Source: Ampullaceana balthica
Lineage: Eukaryota > Mollusca > Gastropoda > Lymnaeidae
Assembly (NCBI GenBank): GCA_944989445.1
Contig: CALYLW010000569.1
Location: forward strand, 542,111-606,110
Reading direction: 5' to 3'
Length of the DNA: 64,000 nt
Shown here: one piece after another, positions 21,068 through 33,500 of the stretch
How the letters are laid out: each line of letters begins with the position of its first letter
How positions within the stretch are numbered: the stretch's first letter is position 1
Made by a program: the position numbers and the translations under genes
The notes under the pieces: generated by a model
Told to the model about the DNA's origin: nothing
The model's database searches: none
Seen by the model: the letters and a program-made list of their open reading frames with translations, nothing else

Positions 21068-22827
21068 TCAATAATTTAGCAAGAGTTTTAACCCCAGGGA
21101 CAAGACCATGAAACACGACGACATTTGCAGCAAGCTGGAGCCACCTGTGTAAAGATAAAACATTTTTTTATATTTCAGATGACCTCTTAAACTACATCAA
21201 AGAAATTTACGTAATATGAAAACAAGCTGTTCTCTTATTTATTAATATAAATATTTATACTTAAACACATATGTGATACATGCAAACAAGTGGGATGTGC
21301 AATATACAAGAAAAGAGTATAGATAAAACCCGTTTTTCTCTTCTTTAGTAATACAATTTTTTTTTAAATAATTATCACATATGTGATACATGCAAACAAG
21401 TGGGATGTGCAAAATATAAATAAAGAGCATTGATATGTGTAATATACGCACCAGTAGTTGTTTCCTGAGTTGCAGTCGTACCGCCTTGTTTATGGTTACA
21501 AATAAAAACGTGATAATAGTTTTAATAGTAACATTAGATATATGGAAAATTGAAAATTATCACTTTAAATTCACATCTAGCTTTTATCTATGTAAGTATG
21601 TTCACAAAATAATAAATCGTGGTTTATTTAGATAATATTATATATTGTGTTATAAATACAACTTTCTTGATAAGTTTCGGAATATTTGTGAATTTGTTCA
21701 TGTTACATAATAAAATTCTGGATGTAATCTTTCTATGTTAAGTCCTGATCAAATATCGTATTTTCAGTTTTTAAAGGTATACGTCAATGCTCTATGTTAT
21801 GATATGTATTTATTAAAATAATCATTACCTTGGCTTGCTGGCGTTGTATCATTGTCAGCTCCAATGGCTAGGATTAGAATGATTATCAGACATTTTTATG
21901 ATGTTGAAGACACAGTCATGTCTATGTATAAACTATAGAAACTAACCACCATTTAATGATATTATTTGAATTATTCTGAGCAACTACTCGATAAATGTAA
22001 GCATTTTTTTATGAAGACATATATTTCTGCTTGGGTTCTCGTGAAGTCCAGGAGCATTCACTTTCCAAAAAGCAACTGATTAAAAAAAAGTGTTTACTTT
22101 TACTTCTGAATTCAAAGTGCTATACGAAGTCGCGTTTTCAAAAGCTTTCTTTTTTTGTTGTTCGTTTGTTTGTTTAAACATAACATACGCTCCTTATATT
22201 GCAGAAGATTCTTATATTCTGACGTCTACGTTCCTTTAAGAACGCAAAGACCTCACAGGTCTCTTAGCTAGGGACGCTATTATGACGGAATTGTGGGGTA
22301 CAATGTCCAGCCGCCTTTGTTTCCCTAACTATTAGCATGTACAAATTCAGAGCTGGGTGGACTCAGAGATTTGGACCCGTGATTCTCTGAACTTAAGCCG
22401 AGCGCGCATGCCGCTCGGCCACCATAAAAATTTGCGACTACCCCAAAACATCCAAGATGCATACATTTTAAACGTAAATAGTTATTATGTTTGAAATCAT
22501 TGAACTAAAATTTAAACTTACCCAAAGCTATTAAAACAGCAAAGGATACTGAAAATAGGAAAGTAAATTATTTAAATTATATTACACAGAAGACATGAAA
22601 TTAACAACATGTCTCCATAAATTAGTGCGATAGGACTCCAAATGTATGGTAAATTTATAAACCTTTTAAATTGAAATATTTCATTTGTTAGGTGTTGTCT
22701 TGTTTCTAAACCATACATATGTCTAATGACATACACACGGGTATATACTTTGGATGTGTACTTTTATTAGCACAAAACAAAACATTATGCAACACTCACC
22801 CAAGAGCAGAATTCTCGTTTTCAACAT
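21068..22827 (-). CDS. Gene 1: microexon gene for a small secreted Thr-rich, GPI-tail-like peptide
   Basis: Five coding exons: 22800-22827, 22522-22548 (27 bp), 21829-21858 (30 bp), 21452-21484 (33 bp), 21068-21144 (stop TGA). All junctions are GT-AG and phase 1. The predicted precursor is 64 aa. Exon 1 encodes MLKTRILLL and exon 2 SFAVLIAL, together a signal peptide probably cleaved after ALA. Exons 3-4 encode DNDTTPASQ and GTTATQETTT, Thr-rich and likely O-glycosylated. The last exon begins GSSLLQMSSC and ends in a hydrophobic tail (LLNY), like a GPI-attachment signal with the small GGSS site before it. Signal exons and tail match genes 2-4. I know no named family. Exon 3 and 4 acceptors have weak pyrimidine tracts, and more exons may exist. 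The 22190-22425 SINE sits in intron 2. Confidence 0.7.
21266..21414. repeat. Short direct repeat in gene 1 intron
   Basis: ACACATATGTGATACATGCA followed by AACAAGTGGGATGTGCAA occurs near 21266-21302 and again near 21376-21412, 110 bp apart, in the intron between exon 4 and the terminal exon. It is a local tandem duplication with the spacer diverged. Confidence 0.8.
22190..22425 (-). mobile_element. SINE, inverted copy in gene 1 intron 2
   Basis: On the minus strand it begins with a tRNA-like head (GGTGGCCGAGCGGCATGCGC, A-box like), then GAGTCCACCCAGCTCTGAAT and AGGCGGCTGG blocks. The B box is decayed (GGTCCAAATC). It has the same layout as the copies at 53655 and 57286. Confidence 0.75.
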
Positions 22828-23061
22828 CCTTTAAGTGACAATAAGAAAGAAATATGGAAATATGAGGAATAATACTTCAAACACATGTATTAAAAATTGT
22901 AATTGTTTGTACAGAAATTTAAAAATTAGAGTTTTTCATATGATTTTTTTTTCAATTATAAGGGGAAAAATAATATATACAGTCTAAATTTTACGATATA
23001 CAAAAAGAATGCCTGAGGGGGATTTATAATTATCTCTAAATGCAACAAGACTAAAACTTAC

Positions 23062-23156
23062 TTTTATTGGTGAGAGGATAATGCTTCCACTGGTCAGCCC
23101 AAAAGATCTGGAGCTCTTCAAATTTAAACATTAGCTCAGTGTCCTTCAGTTTTATA
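23062..23156 (-). promoter_or_regulatory. Gene 1 core promoter and 5' leader exon
   Basis: On the minus strand TATAAAA (23156-23150) is followed by ACACTGAGCTAATG, then a leader that ends at 23062 with CACCAATAAAA before the donor GTAAGT. The next acceptor lies just before the gene 1 ATG. Gene 2 has the same TATAAAACT and a GAGACTGAGCTATTG block, so the arrangement is conserved. The leader contains an upstream ATG whose frame would meet a stop just after splicing to exon 1. The transcription start is estimated near 23126. Confidence 0.5.
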
Positions 23157-24179
23157 TTAGCGTCTGCAGCTATTGGGTCACCGCCAAGAAAGCTGAGTGA
23201 AAAGAACACTTGCCAACCGCGGCTTTCACACATCACAAAGTACTCTGTTTTACACATTTACATTTTAATAACTATATCGATATGTGTGATAATTTGAATG
23301 TAGCTTACTCATTGCCAAATGTCATGTTGGCGAGCTTAACAGTTGCTATAAACAAAAAAGCCAGTGTTGCGAAACATTTCAAAACTGGTTCGGTTTGGCC
23401 GCTTACAGTTATTGTCTGAATATGAGTTGAAACTGTGGGTTTGAGCCTTACAGAACGGATCATGCTTTACATCACATAAAAAACAAACAAACAGTGATTC
23501 CTCAACGGCGTTTACTGTCTTACATGTAACATGATAGGCAGTTTTAGGGCTGTTAATGATAATTTAAATTTAATCGTTAACTTTTGAAAATTAATGATTA
23601 ATTAATCATAAATTTCGATTAAAGCCAAAAATTAAAATTTATGTCACAAGTAACACTTATTGAACGTTAGTGTTGAAAATTTAAATAACACTCGCATGTC
23701 TACTTTATATGCCATCTTTTAACCAACTACGCAAAAATACAAGAGTGTTGACAATTAGGTTCAAGTGATGAGCGGGTCTAATTGACAATATAACCAGCTG
23801 AGCTGAACAATCATTCACAAGGAACTGAGGTAACTGGTTTGCACAAAACGGTCTTGGCAAGGAATGACGTTATCGGATATTGGTGTTCATTAAGTTTCCA
23901 CCATTGTAGAGGGTTAATGGATTCTGGAACTTTCATCTCCATTTTGTAATGCAGAAATTCATCAGAAGAGTTGTCGTCATTTTCTGTCTCTTAGTCAGAC
24001 TTTATTAATGCCATTAGCTTAATACGTTTTTCATTTTATTTGATAATTAGCGAAGTGTTAGATTCATGGTAGGCAAAGTTTATCAACATTTTGAACATTC
24101 CGGTCAGTCAATAGTTTAAAACCAAATATGTTCGTTTAATCGTCAGGAAATTTGTTATTATTTATGAGCCGCTATTTTT

Positions 24180-24656
24180 AACTCAATTTTCTTTGGAAAA
24201 ATTGCGTTTATAGATTCGAAATGTCTGTCAAACTTGACAATGCAACTCCTCCTGAACAATACCAGATAGAGGGTTCGGGTCTTTGCCAATATGCTAAGGA
24301 GGTTCAAAGGATGTGCAACGGCAAAAGAAAAAAAATACCGAAAAGGTTTAATGGATTTCCTGGAAAATCCAAAAACCCGAAAAATATCAGCATTTTGTTA
24401 ATTTCTCGCCAACCATAACATCTTTCGGGTTGAAACAAACGTCAAACAATAGCTAATAATATTTAGAACAATGTTGGAGAAGGAATTTGTCATAACGTCT
24501 CTCCGTTAGACTCCCGTAATTTTAGAAGCAATTTTTTAAAGCAATTCTTTTGTTTAGTTTCAAAATTATTGATTTGAAATGACTTTTAATGTAATCTAGA
24601 ATGATATTTCATGGGGTTTTCTAGCTTTGTGAATGCTTATGTTAGACTAGGTTGCG
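24180..24656 (+). mobile_element. AACGCAATTT-type MITE, copy 1 (3'-truncated)
   Basis: Starts near AACTCAATTTTCTTTGG and follows copies 28288-28868 and 32675-33229 through the block TCTCGCCAACCATAACATCT and the block AAATGACTTTTAATGTAATC. It stops at the point where the others continue to the right terminal repeat. The ORF at 24221-24418 is a chance frame of this repeat. Confidence 0.65.
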
Positions 24657-25700
24657 CTGGAGCGTCGTGGCGCCTACGGCGCCCACTCTTTTTTGGGCGC
24701 CTGCGGCGCCCACTTTATTTGGTCAAAAGATCGTGTAACTTATCCTTGTTTGATAAATGCGAAAATATTAAACTTGCTGAAATGTACACAAAGTATTTTA
24801 TAATTTTAAATCCTCAAATCCTATTTTTACATCGTTCCCTTTTCCAAAATCCTATATAATAAAAGGCAAGTTTCTGGCCGTTCTGTCCGGTCACCTATAG
24901 CGATTGTTCCCTCAAACACATATGACTCCTACAGCCAATCACATTGAACACGTTTACGCGGACGTTCAAAGCGAGTTATTTTTGGTGCAGTATTTCTTCC
25001 AAAACTTTATTTAGAGTTATGGGCGTTGGGATTTATAGTCAAAAAGCTCTGTTTTTACGAGTTATTTATTTTAAGTATAATGAATAGTATTTTTGACATG
25101 ATACACATGTATACCGGTCGAGACGGCTGTAGGGGGGGGGAGGGAGTTACAACAACATGCCACCGAGCGGTGGCGGAACGTCCTTGGACGGGATTTGTTG
25201 CTCGTTAAAATATAAGCTAAAACAGTGACGTCATATAATATTTTTTACAGTGCGTCTTTAATTATAATTACTTTGCACACCTTTTTTGCGCGCCTTCCGA
25301 TGCACACCTTGTATTAAAATATAAGCTCAAAAAATGAAGTCATAGCGTTACGGATCCTTCCTTCCAGTGACTTGGGCTTTTATATTGTTTACTTGTTTGT
25401 GCTGCGGCGCCCCCCTTTTTTAAGAGTGCCTACGGCGCCCACCTTTTTCAAAAGCCCAAGTATCTTGTCCTTGTATGATAAATATGTAATATTAAACTTT
25501 TTTAAATGTGCACAAAGTATTTTATAATATAGTGTTTTTTTTGGTCAAAAGCCCAAATAATTTATCCTATTTGATAAATACGAAATATTCCTGAAATGTA
25601 CACAAAGTATGTAAATAATATTTTTTTACAGTGCTAATCACCGCACGATCTTTAAAGTAATTTTAGAAAGCAGCGCACCAAATTACTGCACCAAAAAAAT
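24657..25700. repeat. Helitron-like patchwork with GGCGCC blocks
   Basis: It contains GGCGCCTACGGCGCCCAC twice near 24670-24715 and a related block near 25400-25442. AAATATTAAACTTGCTGAAA occurs here and near 13658. GGACGTTCAAAGCGAGTTAT matches the Helitron-like interiors at 10930 and 13390. I read it as overlapping fragments of that family. Boundaries are uncertain. Confidence 0.4.
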
Positions 25701-26227
25701 AACTCTTTGAGTCAGTCAGCACTGTTTACAACACAAATGCTGACGTCATATGTTTGTGCGTTGTTTGGTTAATGTTAATCTGGAAACCAAAAGGCTAATG
25801 ATTTAGCGTTAGGCCACAATCAGCGATAATTGAGCGTAAATATATATATGATGATGATGATTGTTGAATGTGAGCAACTCATTCGTGTTTTTATTTATTT
25901 TATTTTTTCTATTTCATTTTTTTTTAAATTTCTTGTTTATTTTTTTTACTTTTTGACTTCCAAAAATGTTTAAAGCAATGGGTCGATTAATCGTTAAAAA
26001 AATTTAATCGTTAAAATTTTTAACGATTAATTAAGAAAGTAATCGTTAATTTCCACATCCCTAATTTTTGTAAAACTATTTTTCATCTTTAACATTTTTA
26101 AAAAAAATATTCCTAGTATGATTTTCGATATGATTGGAAAAACGCACACATCATGAAACATAATTGTTAAAAGTATAGGTAATTATTTATACATTTTGTA
26201 CAGGCTATCATGTTAAATAGCCGTTAC

Positions 26228-26239
26228 ATTGCTAGATAT

Positions 26240-26289
<50 letters not shown>
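26228..26289. repeat. (TA)n microsatellite
   Basis: About 60 bp of TA repeats, followed by degenerate GATA/GATGGATG-type repeats up to about 26475. Confidence 0.9.
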
Positions 26290-26291
<2 letters not shown>

Positions 26292-26679
26292 CGATAGATA
26301 AATGAAAGAGTGAGGTATTGTAGGGTAGGAGGTGTGCTTGGGTGGATGAATAGATGGATGGATATTTGGACAGAATGTTGTATTAATAGATGGATTGACT
26401 GAGGTGGGATAAAGCTATGGATATATGGAAGATGGATGAATGGAAGTATGGATGGATGCATGGGTGGATGGTTGTATTGAAAGGAATGATTGGCGGAGAG
26501 ACATAACTCCGATATACCCTGAAGTCAAGCACAGCGCTCTTTTGTATTCAAATAATCTTGTATCTCTGCTTTCAAAATTCATTTGCCTTAATGAGTAACC
26601 AAAACAAAATAGGATCAATACTAAAATATAGAATGAATTAGGACAGTTTTAACCTCTTCATATTAAATGGACACTTAAA

Positions 26680-26760
26680 AAAAACACACACACACATCCA
26701 CAAACACACACACACACACACCAACACACACAAACACACACACACACACACATACACACA
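26680..26760. repeat. (CA)n microsatellite
   Basis: Imperfect CA dinucleotide array with AA interruptions. It gives rise to the low-complexity antisense frame at 26675-26875. Confidence 0.9.
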
Positions 26761-27699
26761 CTGCTCCCCTTCTCCAAAGGACATGAAAAGGAATGTCAAT
26801 GCCACCTGTTATTGAGCGGACCATGCATGTGTGTATTTTTACGCCTCTCGTAAGAGCACCATAATACGAGAGCACTACGATAACAAAAACGAATTAAATC
26901 TTCAATTTATTGTATTTAATAATGGAATCTCTTCTCAGATCTCGCTTACTGCAAGTTTCATTTGGAAATGCATTGCTTTAGTTTGCTGTTGCACTATTCA
27001 TTGCGGTTTCAACATATCACGATCTTATTCACTGCATTATGAGCCTGTTTTTGAGTCCTGGGCACCAATCTTTACAAATGAATCTGATGTTACAAATAAG
27101 AGCTACAACTTTCTCTTTATTGATTACTTTCAAAACACATCTCTCTTTCCCCATTACCGCTTGTAGAGTAAACTATCGTTTTATTATAATGCTACTTTGG
27201 TTATACGTTTGTTGGATTTTACTTTTCGATATATAAGGTAAAAATTACTTATTAAAGTAAAGTAGTAGGCTATTAAGCGGATGTAACTTAGACAAGTCAA
27301 ACACTGTTAAAGGTATGATCTCGTTGAGTATGACCTATAAGATTGCAGCAAGCCTTCTAGGGCTAAAGACAAATCGGAGGTTATTTTTAAATATATTAAC
27401 AAAAAGGCGTGTTACATTTCAACACGGTTAAACAGATGCAAAAAGCAGGTGATATGCTGTTCAGAAGACAGCGTAACCTCCAAAGAAAACACTTAGCACT
27501 TGTTAGCACTTAGCTAAGTCCATACTACGCGAAGTTTGTGACCGAGGGATTAAAAAAAATCTTTGAAAGAGGAAGTTGATATGGCCATGAACGTAATCCC
27601 ATATGGTCTCTATAGAAAAATGGCCCAAATGTTCACCGGACCATGAATTTCAACCTAATCAACCTCCATAGAGCAGTGCGCAAAAGTTTGCTTGTTAAC

Positions 27700-28210
27700 A
27701 TGAATTTTAAAAAAAACGTTAAAAAAAAGTTTTTGAATATAAATCCTTTATGTATGAGACGTAACTAAAAGAATGTTCATTATAATACGCAGCGCAAGAC
27801 CATCCAAAAATACAAATTTGTAGTTGTGTCGTAAAACATGTTTAATATAATGCGCACCGATCAGGAATATGTTTATAAAAAGTGTTGTCGATAACAAACG
27901 CACCTAACTGCGCGACAGAAAGGTTGTTCAATATAATGCGCACCCTTACACTATATCTCAAAAATAACATGATACATAGGAATAAATAAAATAATCTAAA
28001 AAGCAATAATTCAATTACGGTACATGTGATCGATCTGAAATTTTGATACATAGTTTTTATCATTGCCACAAAACGGCCTGCTAGCTAAATTTCAACTCGC
28101 TAGCTTACGAGGAAGTGGGTTAAAGATCGATCCAAAGTTTGGCGACCGACAAGCAATCAAGGGTTCAACCAAGCAACCAGACACCACGAGTTAATATAAA
28201 GGATTTAAAA
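27700..28210. repeat. Degenerate copy of the TATAAATCCCTTATAT palindromic element
   Basis: AAAGTTTTTGAATATAAATC near 27730 and AATATAAAGGATTTAAAAAG near 28195 correspond to the opposite ends of the palindromic elements at 39882-40784 and 51468-52458. The interior (ACATGTGATCGATCTGAAAT) also matches. Decayed. Confidence 0.5.
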
Positions 28211-28287
28211 AGCGTCTGATCTGAGCGAATGAATACTAAATTAACAGGATCTGAATAACTTTTCAAAATATTAGCTTAAAGATTTTT

Positions 28288-28868
28288 AACGCAATTTACC
28301 TTGGGACAAATTACGTTTATATATTTGAAATGCCCGACCTGTCTGTTCGAGATTTGAACAGCAACTCCTCCTGAACCATACCAGATAGAGGGTTCGGGTC
28401 TTTGTAAACATGTTAAGGAGGTCCCAAGGATGTGCACAGGCAAAAAATTACTTAAAAGGTTTACTGGTTTCCCTGGATAATTAAAAAAAACCGAAAACAT
28501 GTACAGTCAATTTTTGTAAATTTCTCGCCAACCATAACATCTATCGGGTTGAAATAGACGCCAAACGATAGCTAATATTATTTAGAACAATGTTGGAGAA
28601 GGAATTTTTGAAAAATCTCTTTTCGTTCGCCTAAGGTATTTTTAGCAGCAATTTGTAAATAGCAATGGTTTTGTTTAGTTTCAGAATTATTGATTTGAAA
28701 TGACTTTTAATATAATCTAGAATGATAGTTAATGGGGTTTTTCCGCTTTTTGAATGCTAATGTTAGACTGTTGCGCGGTGCGCATTATATTGACACATTC
28801 TTGGTATGACTCTAGAATGATTACCCTTGAATAAAAAAAATGGGAAATTCTTTGTTGGAAATTGCGTT
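28288..28868 (+). mobile_element. AACGCAATTT-type MITE, copy 2
   Basis: About 580 bp with ends AACGCAATTTACC and (right) GGAAATTGCGTT, which are inverted copies of each other. It is collinear with copies 1 and 3. No transposase frame. The superfamily is not clear to me; no clean target duplication was found. Confidence 0.75.
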
Positions 28869-30585
28869 TAAATACTCATTCAAGTTTTTATTACTTGTTT
28901 AAAAGTAATTTCGAAACTGAAATATGGTTAAATAAAAAGTACTTTACCCTGTCCCATCTATTCTTGGTATCTTAGAGAAAATGCTTACTGGCGTATTCTC
29001 TATTCGTAAAACAGTATTGTCTATGTTTACTTCGGCGCGAATTTCACATACGTGGGTTTTGCTAAAATAGTTATTTTTTTTATTATTTTTTAAAAGTTGG
29101 CTCGTTCATTGCTATCATGTAGTACTTTGCAGTTTCATTCTTTTGTGTTATTTAAACAAAATTGTTATCCAGAATATATTTCTACGAAGTCTTTTACGAT
29201 TATTGATTAGTTTGCCTGCATGCTGCCACTTTAAACATTCTTCCCATTCCTGTAATTTTCTGAGGAATTTCCATCACTGCGTTCCTTGTCCACAAAAAGA
29301 TTCCTTCATGAAATTAGAATATAATATTAAGTTGTATCCTTCAAGTCTTTCAAACAAACTTTTAGAGCAACGTTATTATTTTTACATTTTTTAAATCACC
29401 AATTTAAGACTACTAAAAAGGTTTCACACCATGACACATATTTTCGAGGTAAAGTACATGCAGTACATGTTTGAGAATTAAATAAAAGGGGATCTGTAAT
29501 AGTGGGTATAAAATCAAATTCATTTAAGTGGGTTGCTATAGACTCCATGAAAAGCAACAACTTTTTTTTTAAATTCTGAACGACAAACAAAAGTGAAATA
29601 GGAACACGTTTAATTACTTTAACTTTTACTTTTATTTACCTAATCATTGTTTTAATTTTTTTTTAATGTAATATTGCCAAACAAAGTATAAAACATTGTA
29701 CTATCACAGACATATGAAATAATTAACTTTGGATGCAAGCATGTTTTTGCATATACATGTTTTGAAAGACTTTACAAGATGTTAAAAAGTTTATTTATAG
29801 TTTGTTTTAAAATGTTGAAAATACTTTTTGCTGCTTAATTATCTTTTAAACATATTTATTGTGAAAATCAAACTAACTTTATTTTCTTAAAACCTTTCTT
29901 TACGATTTAGGGTAATGTGGCATAAGAGGGAGCAATTTTTTCTTGAAAATACAAATAAATAAAAAATATATGATATCTATACAAAAGATGACAAAATCCG
30001 ATTACTCATCAAGTTCAGAAATAATGCCATTGTTCATTTGTGTTGAGAATTTTTCGAATACATTAAAAAATATATCATGAAATTGTGCTATAAAATTTTT
30101 AATTTTAATGGTATTTGAGAATGAGTTATTGGCAAAATCTTTGAACGAACTTGAGTCATTTAATGGTTGTCACTTCTTTTCATAATAAATAACAATATCA
30201 ATACGAATAAATAAAGTAGTTTATAAATCAACACAAATATAATGCAACCCCCCTTAACAATTTGTTTATAAACTAGCAGCTTTATGTGTTATTTGCGAAT
30301 ATAGATTCAAATGCAACTGAAAAAGCTATGAGAAATTCAGAAAATTGCATAAAAGTAGATAAAGGATTTTAAAAAATAATAATTTCGTTTTTATTTCTAC
30401 TTCATTTATAAGATCGTAAAAAATCATCCTTAAAAACAAGCAAAATAAATAATAATAATTTAAGTTTTAAAAAAACAGTGCACAGATAAATAATTTACGT
30501 TACTTTTAAGTTAAAAAATAAAACTGAAACAAAATCTAAAAAGTTAATTACTCTTTCTTAGTGTAGTTTGATTTAATTTGAAAAA
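28869..30585. other. Non-coding stretch upstream of gene 1, downstream of gene 2
   Basis: Very AT-rich with no convincing gene. The ORF at 29143-29394 has no domain. A candidate minus-strand AATAAA for gene 2 lies at 30390-30395. Confidence 0.5.
30390..30395 (-). terminator. Candidate poly(A) signal of gene 2
   Basis: AATAAA on the minus strand, about 190 bp beyond the gene 2 stop. Weak evidence because the DNA is AT-rich. Confidence 0.3.
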
Positions 30586-33500
30586 TTAATTAATCAAATA
30601 CTTGAAGGCAACTGACAAAATCAAGAAACAGGTAGGCATACGAAGTACGGTGGAGCTACCTGCACGAAGATAAAGAAGATATTCATTTCTAAAAATTATC
30701 CTAAGGCTAACGTACAGAGATAAAATACTAATTTTAACAAATCATATTCAACAAAATACGCTTTAAAAGATGTGAATGAAAGTATGAAATTAATGAAGCT
30801 TTAAAATGCCTGAGTTGTTGTAGTTATATCACTAACGAAATGGGATCAGATGTATACGTAAAGCTTTTTGTTAATCTTGCTATGATCGCGATCAGCTGTA
30901 TCAAACATTGAAGAAATATATCTGGGAAAACTCTTATTATGTGTCGTACGCTAGCGACCAGGCTTTTCTTTTACTGATATCAATGAAATGACTCAAAATT
31001 GATATAGTAACAATTTAAAAAATAAATATTTTAGCTAATTGTTTTCGAAACTTATTTTTATAAGTATTTAAAAATTAATTTTTTTAAATAAATTTTTAGT
31101 CTTTAGAGTTTAGGAAGTCAGTTAAAACATATGCCTTCAACATCATCGGTTTTGTGGAAAAGGAAATACAGTAAAGAAATAGTTATGATAAACCAGTAGC
31201 CATAGGTATCATAAAGCCTTATTAAATAAGACAGACTTATGAGTGAGAAAACGTTCTAGTAAACAGGTATATAATATTGTATCACTTTCCTCTCCTTTTA
31301 CTACAACAGATGGTTACTGGAAAGTTATCTAGCATTTAATTTGACGAGAAAGTAGGCAAAATGATTCATCTGAATCGGTCAAATATGAGATACAATATTC
31401 CATTACTATCGACACAGCCAAAGCAAGTGAATGAAAAGAAACATCTTTTTTAAAAAAACTTTTACATTAATAAAAACACTCACAACAATGATGTATGATG
31501 TATGTATACAGTTTGGCGAATACAGGGATTGGTATCTAGTTTGGTCAGTATTCAAATTAGTTTGCTGTTAAGTGTATAAATGATAAAATGTCCAGTGGTA
31601 ACATATAAATCGATAATTTACTAACCTGTGGTCGTTTCTAAAGTTCCATTTCCAGTTGTCGTAGTAGCAGCTACCGTGGTTACCACATCTTGTTGTAAAT
31701 TAGAAAATTATAAGAACATTTATTATAATATGTTTCTTAACACATTTCAATGACAAATAAACATGATATAAAATTAATCACGTTTTTAAAATAATTTTGT
31801 TATGAATATTGCATCAGTGGCATCATCGTAACGCACACATGGAACACATGGAATGATAATACACGGACCTAAAAATACGATTTCAAACAAGCATACGATT
31901 ACACGTATGTAAAGAAAGAAAAGAAAGAAAGACAGGTGGTCGTGGAAACAAGGTACAGGAACAGACATACAGACAGACAGGTGGTCGTGGAAACAGGGTA
32001 CAGGAACAGACAAAAAGACAGGCAGCTTGTCGTGGGAACAGGGTACAGGAACAGACAAAAAGATAGACAGCTTGTAGTGGGAACAGCGTACAAGAACAGA
32101 GAGAAAGACAGACAGGTGTACATACAGACGTGCGTCATCTCTCAGTTTATAATTCGATTTCATCTTTTCACTGACATGTTAGACTTTAAATTTTAAGGAC
32201 ACTATTTTTCACATTGGTCATTTTTAAGCTTAGATTATATCCGCTTAATACGATTTCAACATCAACCATCTTCGATTGGGATGATAAATTATTTCTCCTA
32301 TATCACTAAAATGGTCCATGCTAGGCTAGCATGCTCATTGCGCTCTAATGTTCAAAAAGTATATCAATTTTTTTTACAAGTCTTGAAACTTCTCTTCAGT
32401 CTATTTTTCAGACTGGTCACATAGTTAACATTTGTTTACTAGAGGCATTGTCTGTTATCGGGTACCACTGTATTCATCTTTTTAGATTGAAGCTATTATT
32501 GTAGCTAGTGAGACAATCCTCCAGTGGCAGTGTCTTTAGCATTTCAAACACAAGAATACTAGAGGTATATAGTATGACATATAATATGTAAAAGGATTCA
32601 AAAGAAAACAATTTTACAACTAAGCTATAGAAGGAAGTTTTCAGTAATCTCTAAGGTCACAGCCAATATATTTTAACGCAATTTCCCTTGGGAATTGCGT
32701 TTATATATTCGAAACTTTCGGCCTGTCTTTTCGAGATTTGAACAGCAACTCCTCATGAACCATACGTTGAAAATATGTTAAGGGGGTCGTAAGGATGTGC
32801 ACGGGCAACAACAAAAAAAAGTACCGAAAAGGTTTACTGGATTTCCTGGGGGAAAAAAAAACGAAAAACTATCAGTATTTTGTCAATTTCTCGCCAACCA
32901 TAACATCTATCGGGTTGAAACAAACGCCAAACGATAGCTAATTTAGAACAATGTTGCAGAAGGAATTTTTTGAAAAATCTCTTTTCGTTCGACTCCCGTA
33001 ATTTTAGCAGCAATTTGTAGATAGCAATTGTTTTGTTTAGTTTCAGAATTATTGATTTGAAATGACTTTTAATGTAATCTAGAATGATAGTTAATGGGGT
33101 TTTCCCGATTTGTGAATTCAAATGTTAGACTGTTGCGCGTTGCGCATTATATTGACATATTCTTGGTATGACTCTAGAATGATTTCACTTGAATAAAAAA
33201 ATCGGAAATTCTTTGTTGGAAATTGCGTTTAGTTAATAATGTATGTTTTTATTACTAACAGTCTTGTTTTAAATAGCAGAGTGGTTAAAAATGATACCTC
33301 TTTTTTTCTTGTTGAGTTATTGTTGCTATTGATAATTATTGACGTGAGGAATGTGTCGTGAGGAAAATAATTTTACTTTCGATTTTTGAGACGCCGGTTA
33401 CAAAGTAAAGTAAGTTCTGCGTCAGCACCAACATTATGAATCGAATATATAGAAGGAACATTTGTCGGTTACATCAAATGTAGAGATGGAAAAATTAAAT

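Larger units (their letters stand above)
23545..26063. mobile_element. Composite region bounded by hAT-type ends
   Basis: The left end TAGGGCTGTTAATGATAATT and the right end (inverted TAGGGATGTGGAAATTAACG) resemble the complete hAT at 57788-58431, including the AATCGTTAA-rich subterminal DNA. No matching 8-bp flanks are found. Nested inside are a truncated AACGCAATTT-type MITE (about 24180-24656) and a Helitron-like patchwork (24657-25700). Confidence 0.45.
26064..27699. other. Non-coding stretch with simple repeats
   Basis: It holds a (TA)n run (26228-26289), a GGAT/GATG-rich degenerate minisatellite (26330-26475) and a CA-rich run (26680-26760). The ORFs at 26831-27236 overlap in different frames and show no domain. 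I see no gene. Confidence 0.5.

Noticed and set aside
21068..21144. Cysteine-rich peptide encoded by the gene 1 last exon
   Set aside because: The Cys-rich reading needs an inner acceptor and is not conserved in gene 2. The frame giving the hydrophobic tail is conserved in all four genes.
23051..23257. 68-aa minus-strand ORF MCKTEYFVMCESRGWQVF
   Set aside because: It covers the gene 1 promoter and leader exon, and its inner ATG is at most an upstream ORF. Frame and position give no independent support for a protein.
31936..32115. CRISPR-like array
   Set aside because: The units are contiguous 45-bp copies without unique spacers, in eukaryotic DNA.
31786..32196. 125-aa and 86-aa repeat-containing ORFs
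   Set aside because: They come from a 45-bp minisatellite in a gene 2 intron. Both strands are open and no signal or domain is seen.
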